Shown here in pieces: positions 17,962-27,641 of a stretch of 64,000 nucleotides of DNA. A model generated the notes under the pieces. It was not told the origin of the DNA and ran no database searches. It saw only the letters and a program-made list of their open reading frames with translations. Origin of the DNA: Trinickia symbiotica. GTDB lineage: Bacteria > Pseudomonadota > Gammaproteobacteria > Burkholderiales > Burkholderiaceae. Numbering within the stretch: position 1 is the first letter of the stretch; the number at the start of each line of letters is the position of its first letter. The DNA lies in assembly GCF_002934455.1 (NCBI RefSeq), contig NZ_PTIR01000002.1, forward strand, positions 186,001 through 250,000, given 5' to 3'. Position numbers and translations under genes: made by a program.

Positions 17962-19146
17962 ATGATGCGAAAGCAGTTGTTTGCGCTTGCCGCGCTTGGC
18001 ATGTCCAGTTTGTCCGTCTATGCCCAGAACAGTGTGACCTTGTACGGGATCATTGACGAAGGTATCAACTACAACAGCAACGCAGATGGACATCGCCTTT
18101 ACAATCTTTCGAGCGGCGTCCTGCAAGGGAGCCGGTGGGGACTCAAAGGCCGTGAAGACCTCGGCGGTGGACTGAGCGCCCTTTTTGTACTTGAAAGCGG
18201 CTTCGACGTTAATAACGGCAAGATGGGCCAAGGCGGCCTGCTATTCGGTCGCCAGGCGTATGTCGGCCTCGGTAGCCCATATGGGACTTTGACGCTCGGC
18301 CGTCAGTACGACATGGTCGTCGACAATCTGGGCCGGTTTATAGTCGGCGATCAATGGGGCGGCTACATGGCCGCGCATCCAGCCGATCTCGACAACTTCA
18401 ACAACACGTACCGCGTCAACAACGAAATCAAATACACGAGCCAACCGATCGCCGGACTCACATTCGGGGGTACCTACTCTCTCGGCGGTGTCGCGGGCAA
18501 CGTCAGCCGCAATCAGATCTGGTCTCTCGGCGCTAGTTATGACAACGGCCCACTTCTGGCGGGCATTGGATACCTGAATGTCCGCAATCCCAACACCTCC
18601 TTCTATGGGAGCGGAGGTACGCAGGCGGCCACGACTGGCGGCGTGCCCGGATCCAACCTGGGTTCGTCACCGGTCATCTCTGGATACGCATCGGCTCATA
18701 CATTACAGGTGATCGGTGCAGGTGCCGCTTATACGTTCGGGGCTGCCACAGTGGGGGCGACATACTCGAACACCAAGTTCATGAGTCTCGGCGACAGGAC
18801 CAGCGGTCCCGTACCAACTGGCGGCATCTCCGGAACCGCGACCTTCAACAACGCAGAAGTGAACTTCAGGTACCAGATCAACCCTGCTCTCGTGGCCGGC
18901 GTCGCGTACGACTACACCCACAACAGCGGCGCCGCGGGTCAAAGCTCAGCAACCTATCATCAGGGGTCGGCCGGCATTGACTATTTTCTGTCGAAGCGGA
19001 CGGATCTTTACACTGTCGCAACATTTCAGCACGCGCATGGCAAAGACTCCACCGGCAAAACGGCTGTCGCCTCGATCAACCAGTTGACGCCATCGACGTC
19101 GGACCGTCAGTTGGCGATCCGCATCGGCATTCGCCACAAGTTCTAA
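17962..19146 (+). CDS. Gram-negative porin (trimeric, Burkholderia type)
   Basis: A porin of 394 residues. It has a signal peptide (MMRKQLFALAALGMSSLSVYA, cleaved before QNSVTLYG), a first strand SVTLYGIIDEGINYN and a C-terminal strand ending in Phe (IGIRHKF), all hallmarks of the OmpC-like porins of Burkholderiales (Porin_4 family). It forms outer-membrane channels for small polar or anionic solutes. ATG 17962 follows GGAGACAG. The gene is monocistronic with a palindrome upstream and hairpins downstream. It may admit substrates of the neighbouring catabolic genes. Confidence 0.95.
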   Translation: MMRKQLFALAALGMSSLSVYAQNSVTLYGIIDEGINYNSNADGHRLYNLSSGVLQGSRWGLKGREDLGGGLSALFVLESGFDVNNGKMGQGGLLFGRQAYVGLGSPYGTLTLGRQYDMVVDNLGRFIVGDQWGGYMAAHPADLDNFNNTYRVNNEIKYTSQPIAGLTFGGTYSLGGVAGNVSRNQIWSLGASYDNGPLLAGIGYLNVRNPNTSFYGSGGTQAATTGGVPGSNLGSSPVISGYASAHTLQVIGAGAAYTFGAATVGATYSNTKFMSLGDRTSGPVPTGGISGTATFNNAEVNFRYQINPALVAGVAYDYTHNSGAAGQSSATYHQGSAGIDYFLSKRTDLYTVATFQHAHGKDSTGKTAVASINQLTPSTSDRQLAIRIGIRHKF

Positions 19147-19160
19147 CTGTCACTATCGCA

Positions 19161-19180
19161 GCGCCGGTGAGCCCCGGCGC
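19161..19180 (+). terminator. Hairpin after the porin gene
   Basis: GCGCCGG and CCGGCGC arms with a 6-base loop, 14 bp after the porin stop. There is no strong T-tract, so it may slow rather than fully end transcription. Confidence 0.45.
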
Positions 19181-19229
19181 CGTCTCGTGCTGAAGTGCAG
19201 TTCGCTAAACAGACAGATGACGGCGACAT

Positions 19230-19247
19230 GCCGGCAAAGCCGGCTTT
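19230..19247. terminator. Hairpin GCCGGC-AAA-GCCGGC-TTT, possible bidirectional terminator
   Basis: A short GC-rich stem with AAA loop followed by TTT, between the convergent porin and epimerase genes. The embedded AAAGCCGGCTTT is itself a perfect palindrome. Confidence 0.45.
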
Positions 19248-19256
19248 AACGGCGCG

Positions 19257-20228
19257 TCAGGATTCCCGGTATTTCCGGTAGGTCTGCAAGTATTCAGCGA
19301 TTCCGCGTGCGATCTGGAACTGCGGTGTCCAGCCCAACGAATCCCTAGCCAGCTTGATGTCGAGCGGAACGCGCGACTTCAGGTTTTCTTCCTCTAGCGG
19401 CGTCAAGGCATCACCGATCTCTATCTCGGCGCCAGGCACCATACTCCGCACAATGCGTGCAATCTCCGTCGGCGACACGAGGCTCCCTGCTGCAATATTG
19501 ATGACGTGCGACTGGCCGGGCTGTGTGCCGTCGAAGTGAACCGCTGCCGCGACTGCCCGAGCTACGTCCCGCACATGTGTCAGATCGCGCTTCATTCGTC
19601 CCCCCGTCGAGAATGTCGTCCTGATCCCGTCGACTGCATTCTCGATCATCGGTTTGATGTAGAGCGGTGTTCGCATTCCAAAACCGTATACGGCAGCAAC
19701 ACGAAGCGCCAGGAAATCGATGCCGTGAAATTGACCGTAAGACATCCCGATTGCCTCGGCAATCATCTTCGACGTGCCGTAGTGAGCGGAGGGGTTTGCG
19801 CGCACTATCGAAAACGCGGGATCGGCTTCTTTCTGCACGGGCCCGACTCCGGCATGACATGCTGTGTTGCTTGAAATCAGAACAATTTTCCGGACATCGA
19901 GCGCACGCGCTACTTCGCAAACGTTAACGAAACCCATCACGTTGGTCTGGTAGAAACCGCTCGGGTCTTCGAGCGACGGCTCCAACCCCACACGCGCCGC
20001 CGCGTGCACGATGACGTCCGGCCTGACGCTCCTGCACGCCGAAGACAGGGAGGCGACGTCTGCGATCTCGCCGGAAATCAGCGCGTCGGGCAAATCCTTG
20101 GCGACCCACGCTAGATCGGATGCAACCTGCGCCCGGTCATACGCATAGACCTCGCTTCCCGCTTCCGTCAGGGCCTCGAAAATGTATGCGCCGACAAAGC
20201 CTGCACCACCAGTAACAAGAATCTTCAA
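19257..20228 (-). CDS. NAD-dependent epimerase/dehydratase family protein
   Basis: A 323-residue extended SDR. It begins KILVTGGAGFVGAYI (NAD-binding GxxGxxG), has the Tyr-x3-Lys catalytic pair in HYGTSKMIAE (about residues 151-160) and a C-terminal substrate domain. The TTG start at 20228 is supported by GAGGAACG just upstream and gives the exact family N-terminus. The family includes UDP-sugar epimerases and uronate dehydrogenases; a catabolic role is likely here because no other sugar-nucleotide gene is near. It is divergent from the MHS-type transporter across an IclR-type site. Confidence 0.88.
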   Translation of the reverse strand: MKILVTGGAGFVGAYIFEALTEAGSEVYAYDRAQVASDLAWVAKDLPDALISGEIADVASLSSACRSVRPDVIVHAAARVGLEPSLEDPSGFYQTNVMGFVNVCEVARALDVRKIVLISSNTACHAGVGPVQKEADPAFSIVRANPSAHYGTSKMIAEAIGMSYGQFHGIDFLALRVAAVYGFGMRTPLYIKPMIENAVDGIRTTFSTGGRMKRDLTHVRDVARAVAAAVHFDGTQPGQSHVINIAAGSLVSPTEIARIVRSMVPGAEIEIGDALTPLEEENLKSRVPLDIKLARDSLGWTPQFQIARGIAEYLQTYRKYRES

Positions 20229-20329
20229 AATCCGTTCCTCATGAGTGTCTCAACCGGATATGAGCGCATCGCTTCTTCTTGCGCTGCTCCTGGCTGCTCA
20301 TTATGACCACCAAACCCGGCGCGCCGAAA

Positions 20330-20346
20330 GTTTCGTTGATCGAAAC
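20330..20346. promoter_or_regulatory. IclR-type operator, site A (GTTTCGTTGATCGAAAC)
   Basis: Matches the shared palindrome RTTYCR-N5-YGRAAY. It lies 15 bp upstream of the -35 box of the MFS promoter, a position suited to activation, and also within the divergent region of the epimerase gene. Confidence 0.65.
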
Positions 20347-20360
20347 GAATTCTGGAAACG

Positions 20361-20389
20361 TTGACCCTGTCAAAAAACCGGAATAGATT
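20361..20389 (+). promoter_or_regulatory. Candidate promoter of the MHS transporter gene
   Basis: TTGACC, a 17-bp spacer and TAGATT, about 70 bp upstream of the start codon at 20460 and just downstream of operator site A. Confidence 0.5.
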
Positions 20390-20459
20390 CGTTCAGGTGG
20401 CCAAGCGAGGTGAAGCCACCCGACCACGAGAATAGATATCAAGTTCACGGAGACAAACG

Positions 20460-21797
20460 ATGGCAAGTCCAGCATCGGCAACGACGCGGCAAAAGCGCCT
20501 CATCATCGCATCCACGTTCATCGGGTCGACGATCGAGTGGTATGACTTTTTCATCTTCGGCACAGTTTCGGCGCTGTTCCTGAACAAGCTCTTCTTCCCG
20601 GCTGTCGATCCGACGATGGGCGCGATGTTTGGCTTCATGACATTCGCGACGGCCTGGCTGGTCCGCCCAATCGGAGGTGTGATTGCCGGGCATCTGGGCG
20701 ACAAGGTAGGCCGCAAGACAACACTTCTGTGGAGCTTTGTGATCATGGGTGCGGCAACCACCCTGATCGGACTGTTGCCGACATACGATAGCGCCGGATA
20801 TATCGGCGCGGTCCTGCTCGTGCTTCTGCGGATCGTACAAGGTCTGTCGGCCGGTGCCGAATACGGAGGTGCGATCGTAGCCGTCGTCGAGCATGCTGAC
20901 GAGAAGCGGCGCGGACTATTCGGCAGTGTCCCGCAGAGCGCGGCGTTTTTTGGTTTGCTGCTCGGCAATCTCACGTTTCTTGCCATGACGGCACTCGACA
21001 AGCAGGCGCTGATGGCATGGGGCTGGCGCGTCCCGTTCGTTCTGAGTGCCGCCATGCTGATGGTAGGCATCTACATCCGTAACCGGGTGGCCGAGTCTCC
21101 CGCATTTGTGAAGGCGAAAGCCTCCGGCAACATCGAAAAACTTCCGGTGATGACCGTACTGCGCGAATACCCGCGTCAGCTGCTCGGCGTCCTGTTTGCG
21201 CAAGCAGCGCCGAATACGTTCTTCTATACCTGTGCCGTCGCGATGGTCGCGTATTCGGTGTCGAAGCTCAAGATGGCGCAGGCCGACATGCTCATTGCAG
21301 TGTCGATCGGAGCTGCGGTCGAGATGGTGATGATCCCGATCTACGGCATGTTGGCCGACGCGATCGGTCGCCGTAAGGTCTTCGTATGGGGCATCGTTGC
21401 GCTTCTGGCAGGTGCTATCCCCTTCTGCCTGGCAGTGGAGGCACGCTCGTATGCAGGCATGGTCGCCGGTTATATCTGGGTTCTTGGGATCGGTCATGCC
21501 GCATGCCACAGTTCACAGGCGTCATTGTTTTCCGACATGTTCCCGACATCGGTACGCTACACGGGCATCTCGGCCGGCTACCAGATGTCCGGTGCGATCT
21601 TCGGAGGCCCGCTGCCGATTATTGCAACCGCGTTGATCGCTTACCAGAACGGGGGCATCCGCGTGTTTTTCGGTTACACCCTGCTCATTGGCGTAGTCAG
21701 TCTGATCGCTATCATGGCTAGCAAACCGCACCACTCGCTGGTGGGCAAAGTCGAGGCGTCGACGTCCCGAAATCAGCAGGTTAAGTCGTCGCTTTGA
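20460..21797 (+). CDS. MFS transporter, metabolite:H+ symporter (MHS) type
   Basis: A 445-residue transporter with about twelve membrane segments. The TIEWYDFFIFG start of helix 1, RPIGGVIAGHLGDKVGRK between helices 2 and 3, and RIVQGLSAGAEYGGA in helix 4 mark the MHS group (shikimate, alpha-ketoglutarate, proline/betaine and citrate symporters). It imports an organic acid with protons. The start follows GGAGACAAACG. It is the only plus-strand gene in this part of the island and has its own promoter with operator site A. Confidence 0.92.
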   Translation: MASPASATTRQKRLIIASTFIGSTIEWYDFFIFGTVSALFLNKLFFPAVDPTMGAMFGFMTFATAWLVRPIGGVIAGHLGDKVGRKTTLLWSFVIMGAATTLIGLLPTYDSAGYIGAVLLVLLRIVQGLSAGAEYGGAIVAVVEHADEKRRGLFGSVPQSAAFFGLLLGNLTFLAMTALDKQALMAWGWRVPFVLSAAMLMVGIYIRNRVAESPAFVKAKASGNIEKLPVMTVLREYPRQLLGVLFAQAAPNTFFYTCAVAMVAYSVSKLKMAQADMLIAVSIGAAVEMVMIPIYGMLADAIGRRKVFVWGIVALLAGAIPFCLAVEARSYAGMVAGYIWVLGIGHAACHSSQASLFSDMFPTSVRYTGISAGYQMSGAIFGGPLPIIATALIAYQNGGIRVFFGYTLLIGVVSLIAIMASKPHHSLVGKVEASTSRNQQVKSSL

Positions 21798-21905
21798 CAT
21801 GCCCCGTTATCTGGATGGCATAAAGCGACGATGCCACCTCAAGATCATGAATTGCCGACGCGCCGAGATCTGGTCTATTCAGTATCTGGGCGCAGTCGGG
21901 GTGCC

Positions 21906-23336
21906 CTAGGCTGCTGAGTTCGCGAAGCCGATCATTGCCTTCACTTCGAGATATTCTTCAAGTCCGAAGACGCCCATCTCCCGGCCATTACCCGACTGTT
22001 TGTAGCCGCCCATCGGCGCGACGTTATTCGATGAAGCGCCGTTGAGGAAAATGCGGCCTGCCTGCATGCGCTCAGCGAGCTGGCGAGCCTTCTCCACATT
22101 CGAGGAAAAGATATATCCGCCTAGGCCGTAGCGGGTTCCATTGGCGATGTCGACGGCGTCATCGATATCATGATAGGTGATGACGGATAGCACGGGACCG
22201 AAGATCTCCTCCTGCGCAATCGTCATGTCCCGGCGGACGTCCGAGAACACTGTGGGTCGAATGAAGAAGCCTTTATTGATGCCTTCGGGGCGACCCGGGC
22301 CGCCCGTGACGACTTTCGCGCCTTCTTCAATGCCACGCTCGATGAAGTGCTGAACCCGTTCGAACTGCGCTCGATTGACAACAGGCCCAATAGTGGTTTC
22401 AGGGTTCCGCGGGTCGCCTACCTTGACCGATTCGGCTTCTTCCCGGATCAGCGCGATCAGTTTGTCTGCCTGGTTTTCCGAAACAAGGATGCGCGTTGGC
22501 GAATGGCAGGACTGCCCCGTGTTCGAAAAGCCCCGCGAGACATTGAACCGCGCAGCCGCCGCAAGATCCGCGTCAGGCAGAATGATGTTGGCGGATTTTC
22601 CACCCAGCTCCTGGCACACCCGCTTCACCGTGCCGGCCGCAGCCTGCGCCACCATCACGCCAGCACGTGTTGACCCGGTAAAAGAGACCATATCGATGTC
22701 GGCGTGACGCGAGATCGCCTCGCCGACAGTCGGTCCATTCCCGTTCACTAGATTGAACACTCCCGGTGGCACGCCCGCGGCGTCGAGCGCGTCTGCGAGC
22801 ACGACAGCACTGAGCGGAGTAAATTCGCTTGGCTTTGCAACGACCGTACAACCAGCGGCGAATGCCGATGCAAGCTTCTGACACATCAGCTGCAATGGCC
22901 AATTCCAAGCAGAGATGAGGCCGCAGACACCAATGGGCTCCCGGCGAATCACGTTGTCGCCGAGCATATGCTCGAACGAGTAGTCACGCAGCGTGACGAT
23001 CGCCTGACGGAACGCCTGAACCGCAGTTCCCGTCTGCCCTTTCAAACTGCTCGGGGCGCCCATCTCTTCGGTTACGGCATCCATCAGGTCCGGCTCCCGC
23101 TTCAGCAGTGACTCAACAATGCTGCTGAGGAGTTCCATCCGCCATTCTTTCTTCGATTGCGAGAACGACGGGAATGCCCGCCGCGCTGCGACAACCGCCG
23201 CGTCGACATCTTCCGCGGTCCCGAGCGTAACGTGTCCGTAGGCTTCTTCAGTTGCGGGGTTGATCAGTTCGAAGCGTTCCGTGCCTACAGGTACCGTCCA
23301 TTTACCGTCGATGTAAAACCGGTCAAGTTTTTTCAT
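21906..23336 (-). CDS. NAD(P)-dependent aldehyde dehydrogenase
   Basis: A 476-residue ALDH with N145 (AWNWP), general base E244 (QELGGKSAN) and nucleophile C277 (GQSCHSPTR). The residues around the cysteine and the overall pattern resemble the broad 3-succinoylsemialdehyde/vanillin-type group. ATG 23336 overlaps the end of the upstream dehydrogenase gene by 14 nt, which makes it the last gene of the MmgE-Bug-dehydrogenase-ALDH operon. It probably oxidises an aldehyde made by the fused hydroxyacid dehydrogenase next to it. Confidence 0.92.
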   Translation of the reverse strand: MKKLDRFYIDGKWTVPVGTERFELINPATEEAYGHVTLGTAEDVDAAVVAARRAFPSFSQSKKEWRMELLSSIVESLLKREPDLMDAVTEEMGAPSSLKGQTGTAVQAFRQAIVTLRDYSFEHMLGDNVIRREPIGVCGLISAWNWPLQLMCQKLASAFAAGCTVVAKPSEFTPLSAVVLADALDAAGVPPGVFNLVNGNGPTVGEAISRHADIDMVSFTGSTRAGVMVAQAAAGTVKRVCQELGGKSANIILPDADLAAAARFNVSRGFSNTGQSCHSPTRILVSENQADKLIALIREEAESVKVGDPRNPETTIGPVVNRAQFERVQHFIERGIEEGAKVVTGGPGRPEGINKGFFIRPTVFSDVRRDMTIAQEEIFGPVLSVITYHDIDDAVDIANGTRYGLGGYIFSSNVEKARQLAERMQAGRIFLNGASSNNVAPMGGYKQSGNGREMGVFGLEEYLEVKAMIGFANSAA

Positions 23337-25083
23337 GATTCCTCGATTCCTTGAAAGAGCCAATTCCGTAGAGGCGGCCGAGTTCATCGACCTGTGCCTG
23401 CGGTCCTAAAATTCGCGATCCTGCCTCGAGCACCGTCCTTACGATATTGAGCAGAGGGAGAGGAGCCCCCGTCAGACGCCCCATGGAAGCGATCAACTGT
23501 TGATCTTTCACCACAGTTCTGAGACTGGCATCAGCGGTGGGAGTACCTGTCTCAATGGATTTCAGGACACGGTCCAGCGCTCCCGAGGCGCTCGCTTCCG
23601 TTGAGAGCGCTGCGCGCAATGCGTCAATCCGAATGCCAAACGCTGCCGCAAGAGACAGCATCTCGTAGACGATCAGCCGGTTTCCAGCCGCGAGCGCATT
23701 TTTCACAAGCTTGATTGCCTGACCAGAGCCGGGTGCTCCGAAATAGACGACTTCCCCTCCCATCGCCTCGAGTACCGGCCGTACACGCGAAAACGCCGTG
23801 CCCGTTCCGCCGCACATCGTAACGAGGCTGCCGTTCCGTGCTCCCTCCGGCCCACCTGTCACCGGAGCGTCGATCATTGCTACTCCCGCGGCCGCGAGCC
23901 GCTCGCCAAAGCGAACTGTCTCGGCCGGGCCGCACGTTGTCTGGTCGATTACTATCGTTCCGCGGGCCAAAGCCGCATACATCCCGCCGGGGCCGAACAG
24001 GACCTGTTCAACCTCTTTCGCGCTCGGAACGCAAAGGAAAACGAGGTCACATACTGCAGCGAGAGAAGCAACGTCCGCAGAGGCGCGTGCGCCTTTTCGC
24101 GTCAGGCGCTCGACTTTCGCCGGATCGGGATCGTAGACATGAAGTTCGCGAGCGACCTGTAGGGCCTGCGTTGCCAGAGCGCTGCCCATGGCCCCCAGCC
24201 CAACGTAGCCTATAACGGGTGAACGCGGCGCATCGCCTCGAGCATATTCAAGTGCCGCACCGGTGACGACCATGTCTCTTCGCAATCCAACCAGGCGCTC
24301 ATAATTGCCCAGCGAATCGGTGGCAGGCTGCTCGTCGTCGGCACTGCGCGGCGGCTCCAGGCTTAGCAGGCTTGTCGCAGAGGAAGTGAGCGGAAGCGGT
24401 AGACCGAGCGGCAGTGCCGCATCGATCAGGTTGCATAGCATTCTCGCGACCGCCTCTGGCATAGGGATATCACCGCCTTCCCTTTGAAGCAGTTCATCGA
24501 ATAACTTTTCTGCCTGCCTACTGCGGCCACTACTGCGACCTATCACCGATGCTGCAAGGTCAACGGGCAAACGCGCTCGCAACGTCATGCCGACAGCCTC
24601 GATGGTCACCATCCGGCTGATTCCGCAGATTGCGTGCTGGAGTAATGAAATCAGCCAGGCGTGTTTCGTATTAATACCGCAATACACCGAGCGCAAGGAC
24701 ATTCGCGTGAAGATGGATGCGGCCCCTTCGCTTGCCGCAGCGTCCCCCGACAGAAACACTCGACCTCCGGCCTCGTCGTCCAGCGACAATGCGGCCGATA
24801 CGAACGGTACATGCCCTGCCGGCTGGTAGCCCAGGTCCCCTTCGCGCGAATGTTCATCAATGAGCGCCACAACAATAGCGTTCGATCCTGGCGTCAGCCC
24901 GGTGACGATGCGTCTACTAACCGCAGCATTGACGTCAGACGCGATCAGGACGCACATGCAACCGCGGTTGAAGAACTCAGCGTTCTCTTCTTCGCCCGCG
25001 CTGACCCACACCACGGCTCCCAGTTTTCGCAACGAAGACAACCACCTTTCAGATGGGTTGCCAACGCAGGCAATTGATCGCAT
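23323..25083 (-). CDS. Fused beta-hydroxyacid dehydrogenase: degenerate N-half, intact C-half
   Basis: A protein of about 586 residues, twice the family length. Numbered from the upstream GTG at 25095, residues about 295-580 form a complete 3-hydroxyisobutyrate/tartronate-semialdehyde reductase unit: VIGYVGLGAMG cofactor loop, DAPVTGGPEGA substrate loop and catalytic K462 with N466 (KLVKN). Residues 1-280 align with the same fold but have lost the glycine loop (ACVGNPSER), and the catalytic Lys aligns with S150. The N-half therefore looks structural or regulatory. ATG 25083 follows GAGGAG. It overlaps the downstream ALDH gene. Confidence 0.85.
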   Translation of the reverse strand: MRSIACVGNPSERWLSSLRKLGAVVWVSAGEEENAEFFNRGCMCVLIASDVNAAVSRRIVTGLTPGSNAIVVALIDEHSREGDLGYQPAGHVPFVSAALSLDDEAGGRVFLSGDAAASEGAASIFTRMSLRSVYCGINTKHAWLISLLQHAICGISRMVTIEAVGMTLRARLPVDLAASVIGRSSGRSRQAEKLFDELLQREGGDIPMPEAVARMLCNLIDAALPLGLPLPLTSSATSLLSLEPPRSADDEQPATDSLGNYERLVGLRRDMVVTGAALEYARGDAPRSPVIGYVGLGAMGSALATQALQVARELHVYDPDPAKVERLTRKGARASADVASLAAVCDLVFLCVPSAKEVEQVLFGPGGMYAALARGTIVIDQTTCGPAETVRFGERLAAAGVAMIDAPVTGGPEGARNGSLVTMCGGTGTAFSRVRPVLEAMGGEVVYFGAPGSGQAIKLVKNALAAGNRLIVYEMLSLAAAFGIRIDALRAALSTEASASGALDRVLKSIETGTPTADASLRTVVKDQQLIASMGRLTGAPLPLLNIVRTVLEAGSRILGPQAQVDELGRLYGIGSFKESRNHEKT

Positions 25084-25107
25084 CACGCTCCTCACCTTTT
25101 AGCGGGT

Positions 25108-26082
25108 TTATTGCTTGGGAACGCCCATGGTCCTGATCATCTCCTGGTTATCGGTCAGATCCTTCTTCAGGAACGCGGTGGAATCCGCAGTCGTCTTGTA
25201 GAACGGTTCGGTGCCCTGCGCTTCCAGCTTTGCCTTCAAGGCCGGAACACTGAGCACTTTCTCCAGAGCGTCGTTTATCTTTTTGACAACTTCTTTGGGC
25301 GTTCCTGCGGGCGCAAAAAGTCCGAGCCAGTAGTAATACGTGAAGCCCGGCAGACCTTGTTGAGCGGTGGTCGGAACATCTGGGAGCACGGGAAGCCGCG
25401 AATCGCTAGTGACAGCTAGAGCCTTGAGAAGCCCTCCGTGAAGGCCGGCGGCGCTGCTGCCATAAGCGTCGACCATGAAGCTCACCCGTCCTGCAATGAC
25501 ATCCGGCATCGCAGCGCCGTTGCCTTTGTACGGCACATGCTGCATCTGTATATTGGCCTGCTTGAGCATCATCGCCGCAGCGATATGCGTCGTCGTCCCG
25601 ATCCCGGCCGAGCCAAAGCTGATTTGCCCAGGATGCGCTTTAGCATCGGCGACAAGATCGCCCAAGCTCTTGTAGGTGGACTTTGCACCGGCAATGACGA
25701 GGGCGGGAGAGCGTGCGAAGGTTCCAACCAGCGTGAAGTCTTTGAGCGCGTCATACCCCGGCTCTTTGTTGACCGACTCCTGGATCGAAATAGTGCTCCC
25801 AGTAGACATCAGCGTGTATCCGTCCGCCGGCTGCTCCTTCGTGTATCGAATGCCGACCAGCCCACCGGCGCCAGTCCGATTGTCCACGAGGACCGACTGG
25901 CCAAGTACATCACCGAGCTTTTGCGCAACGACACGGGTCGTCACGTCTCCCCAGCCTCCCGCCGAAACCGGGACGATGATCCTTATCGTCCGGGACGGGA
26001 AATCGGCCGACGACGCGATGTTCGAATATGCGCAGGTCGCGGCGACGAGCATGCCGATTGCAAATCTGTTCAACGTTTTCAC
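25108..26082 (-). CDS. Bug/TctC-type tripartite tricarboxylate transporter binding protein
   Basis: A 324-residue periplasmic binding protein. It has a signal peptide (about residues 1-26, ending NIASSA), then DFPSRTIRIIVPVSAGGWGD, the standard opening of Bug proteins, and the GSAGIGTTTHIAA and VPYKGNGAAMPDVIAGRV segments that line the ligand site. Such proteins bind carboxylates and hand them to TctAB permeases. GTG 26082 follows GAGGAGACGTAA. It sits between MmgE and the fused dehydrogenase, so its ligand is probably the pathway substrate. Confidence 0.93.
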   Translation of the reverse strand: MKTLNRFAIGMLVAATCAYSNIASSADFPSRTIRIIVPVSAGGWGDVTTRVVAQKLGDVLGQSVLVDNRTGAGGLVGIRYTKEQPADGYTLMSTGSTISIQESVNKEPGYDALKDFTLVGTFARSPALVIAGAKSTYKSLGDLVADAKAHPGQISFGSAGIGTTTHIAAAMMLKQANIQMQHVPYKGNGAAMPDVIAGRVSFMVDAYGSSAAGLHGGLLKALAVTSDSRLPVLPDVPTTAQQGLPGFTYYYWLGLFAPAGTPKEVVKKINDALEKVLSVPALKAKLEAQGTEPFYKTTADSTAFLKKDLTDNQEMIRTMGVPKQ

Positions 26083-26178
26083 TTACGTCTCCTCGCTTCA
26101 GGTTCGCGCCGCCCCAGAAAAAGAAGGCTTTTCGCGCGATGGTTAACTCATATGCGCAAATACTGCGCATGTCTCCTC

Positions 26179-27555
26179 TCACGACGGCATATCTGCTCTT
26201 ATCGTGTCGATCAGATCATGGATGGACGGCAGGACGTTCATGTCCTGTATCAGGCTGAAGCTCTCGGCCACATGCTTTGCGCTCACTCCACCGTATGGCA
26301 TCAGCGCCTCATACTTCTGCCTGAGTTCGGCCCAGTGAATCCCTCGGACCGCCGCGCCCTTCGGCGCCAGCACACAAGCCTCGTGAACCGCGCCATCAAC
26401 CGTTGTTATCCGCACGATCGCTCCGCTCTTGAAGTCGGTCTTGTTCGGAACGTCATAATCGAGCCGCGTCACACGGTCGAATAGCGACCGGATGCGTGCA
26501 TCTGCGATCTTTTCAGGAAGCGCATGCTGCCACCCGTACTCGCGGTCTGCTGCTCCCGCGGCCGCGAAGTAGAAAGGGCTGTGGGCGATCCCAATCAGAT
26601 CCGTCGGATGCTTAGGCCCAGGGAACGGGTAGTCCGGCAGTGTGAATTCGATCTCCTTGATGTCGGCCACATCGAGATTTCCTTTTTCTGCCGCGATGGC
26701 CGCGGCTTCCGCAACAGCATGGAATGGAGAGCCGCCGGGTACCAGTTTGATGCCCAGTTCTGTCCTGAGGCTCCACTTCGTTCCTAGCTGGTCCACCGCA
26801 TCCTGTCCGTGGCAGCCCGTGCCAAGCGTGTCGAAGAAGCCTCTCGGCATCTCGAATCCGGACAGATCCGCTGTGTACCCATGCTTAGCCGCTTCGGCTG
26901 CCGACACGCCCATCATCGCTGCATTGCCCGCGTGGTATTCGCGCGCGAGGCTCGTTGCCGCGACAGCGTGCAATCCTCCTAACGACGTTGCCGCGAGAAC
27001 CAGTGCATGTGCTGCCTGATCAGCAGTGAGTTTCAGAAGACGCGCCGCCGCAGCGGCCGCAGCGAAAGTCGCCACGACGCAACCATGGAAGCCCTTGCGT
27101 TGCAGGCCGCCAATCATCGAGGTGTTGATATTCCCCGCAATTTCATAGCCCACGATGACGGCTTCCAGTACCTCAGTTCCGCTTGCCTTGCGCGCTTCAC
27201 CAACGGCGATAGCGGACGCGCAAGCTTGCGTGCCACTGTGAACGATGTTTCGGAGATCACTGTCGTCGGACGCAGCCGCGTCGCTCATGAGTCCATTGAG
27301 GCGCGCCGCTGCTACAGGTGGCAACTTATCCCAGCCACCGAACCAGGCAGTACTGACAGGAATTCCGCCGCGTTCTTTTTCGAGCTGGCGAATAAGCTTG
27401 CTCGATTGCAGCGTCGATCCCAAAGCCGCGCTCGCAAAGGTGCTGGCCACCAGCATTTTCCCGTGCTGTACGACGTCGCCCGGAAAGCTTTCCAGGCTCG
27501 CATTCGCGATGAACTGACCGTAGCGCTGAGCGACAGTTTCAGTACGATAAGACAA
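26179..27555 (-). CDS. MmgE/PrpD-family protein
   Basis: A protein of 458 residues of the MmgE/PrpD superfamily, which includes 2-methylcitrate dehydratase, cis-aconitate decarboxylase and iminodisuccinate epimerase. Typical segments are YEIAGNINTSMIGGLQRKGFH near the middle of the N-domain and KLVPGGSPFHAVAEAA in the lid region. The exact reaction cannot be told from sequence. The TTG at 27555 is favoured by CAGGAG 6 nt before it; a GTG nine codons upstream is the alternative. It is the first gene of a four-gene operon headed by operator site B. With TcuAB nearby, an aconitate-type substrate is possible. Confidence 0.85.
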   Translation of the reverse strand: MSYRTETVAQRYGQFIANASLESFPGDVVQHGKMLVASTFASAALGSTLQSSKLIRQLEKERGGIPVSTAWFGGWDKLPPVAAARLNGLMSDAAASDDSDLRNIVHSGTQACASAIAVGEARKASGTEVLEAVIVGYEIAGNINTSMIGGLQRKGFHGCVVATFAAAAAAARLLKLTADQAAHALVLAATSLGGLHAVAATSLAREYHAGNAAMMGVSAAEAAKHGYTADLSGFEMPRGFFDTLGTGCHGQDAVDQLGTKWSLRTELGIKLVPGGSPFHAVAEAAAIAAEKGNLDVADIKEIEFTLPDYPFPGPKHPTDLIGIAHSPFYFAAAGAADREYGWQHALPEKIADARIRSLFDRVTRLDYDVPNKTDFKSGAIVRITTVDGAVHEACVLAPKGAAVRGIHWAELRQKYEALMPYGGVSAKHVAESFSLIQDMNVLPSIHDLIDTIRADMPS

Positions 27556-27641
27556 ATCCGTCTCCTGTTGATCTTTTATCACGGCGCGCCTGCCGAGCTC
27601 GGCAACTCGCGTGCTCAGCTGTCAACCCACTCTTCTTGCGG

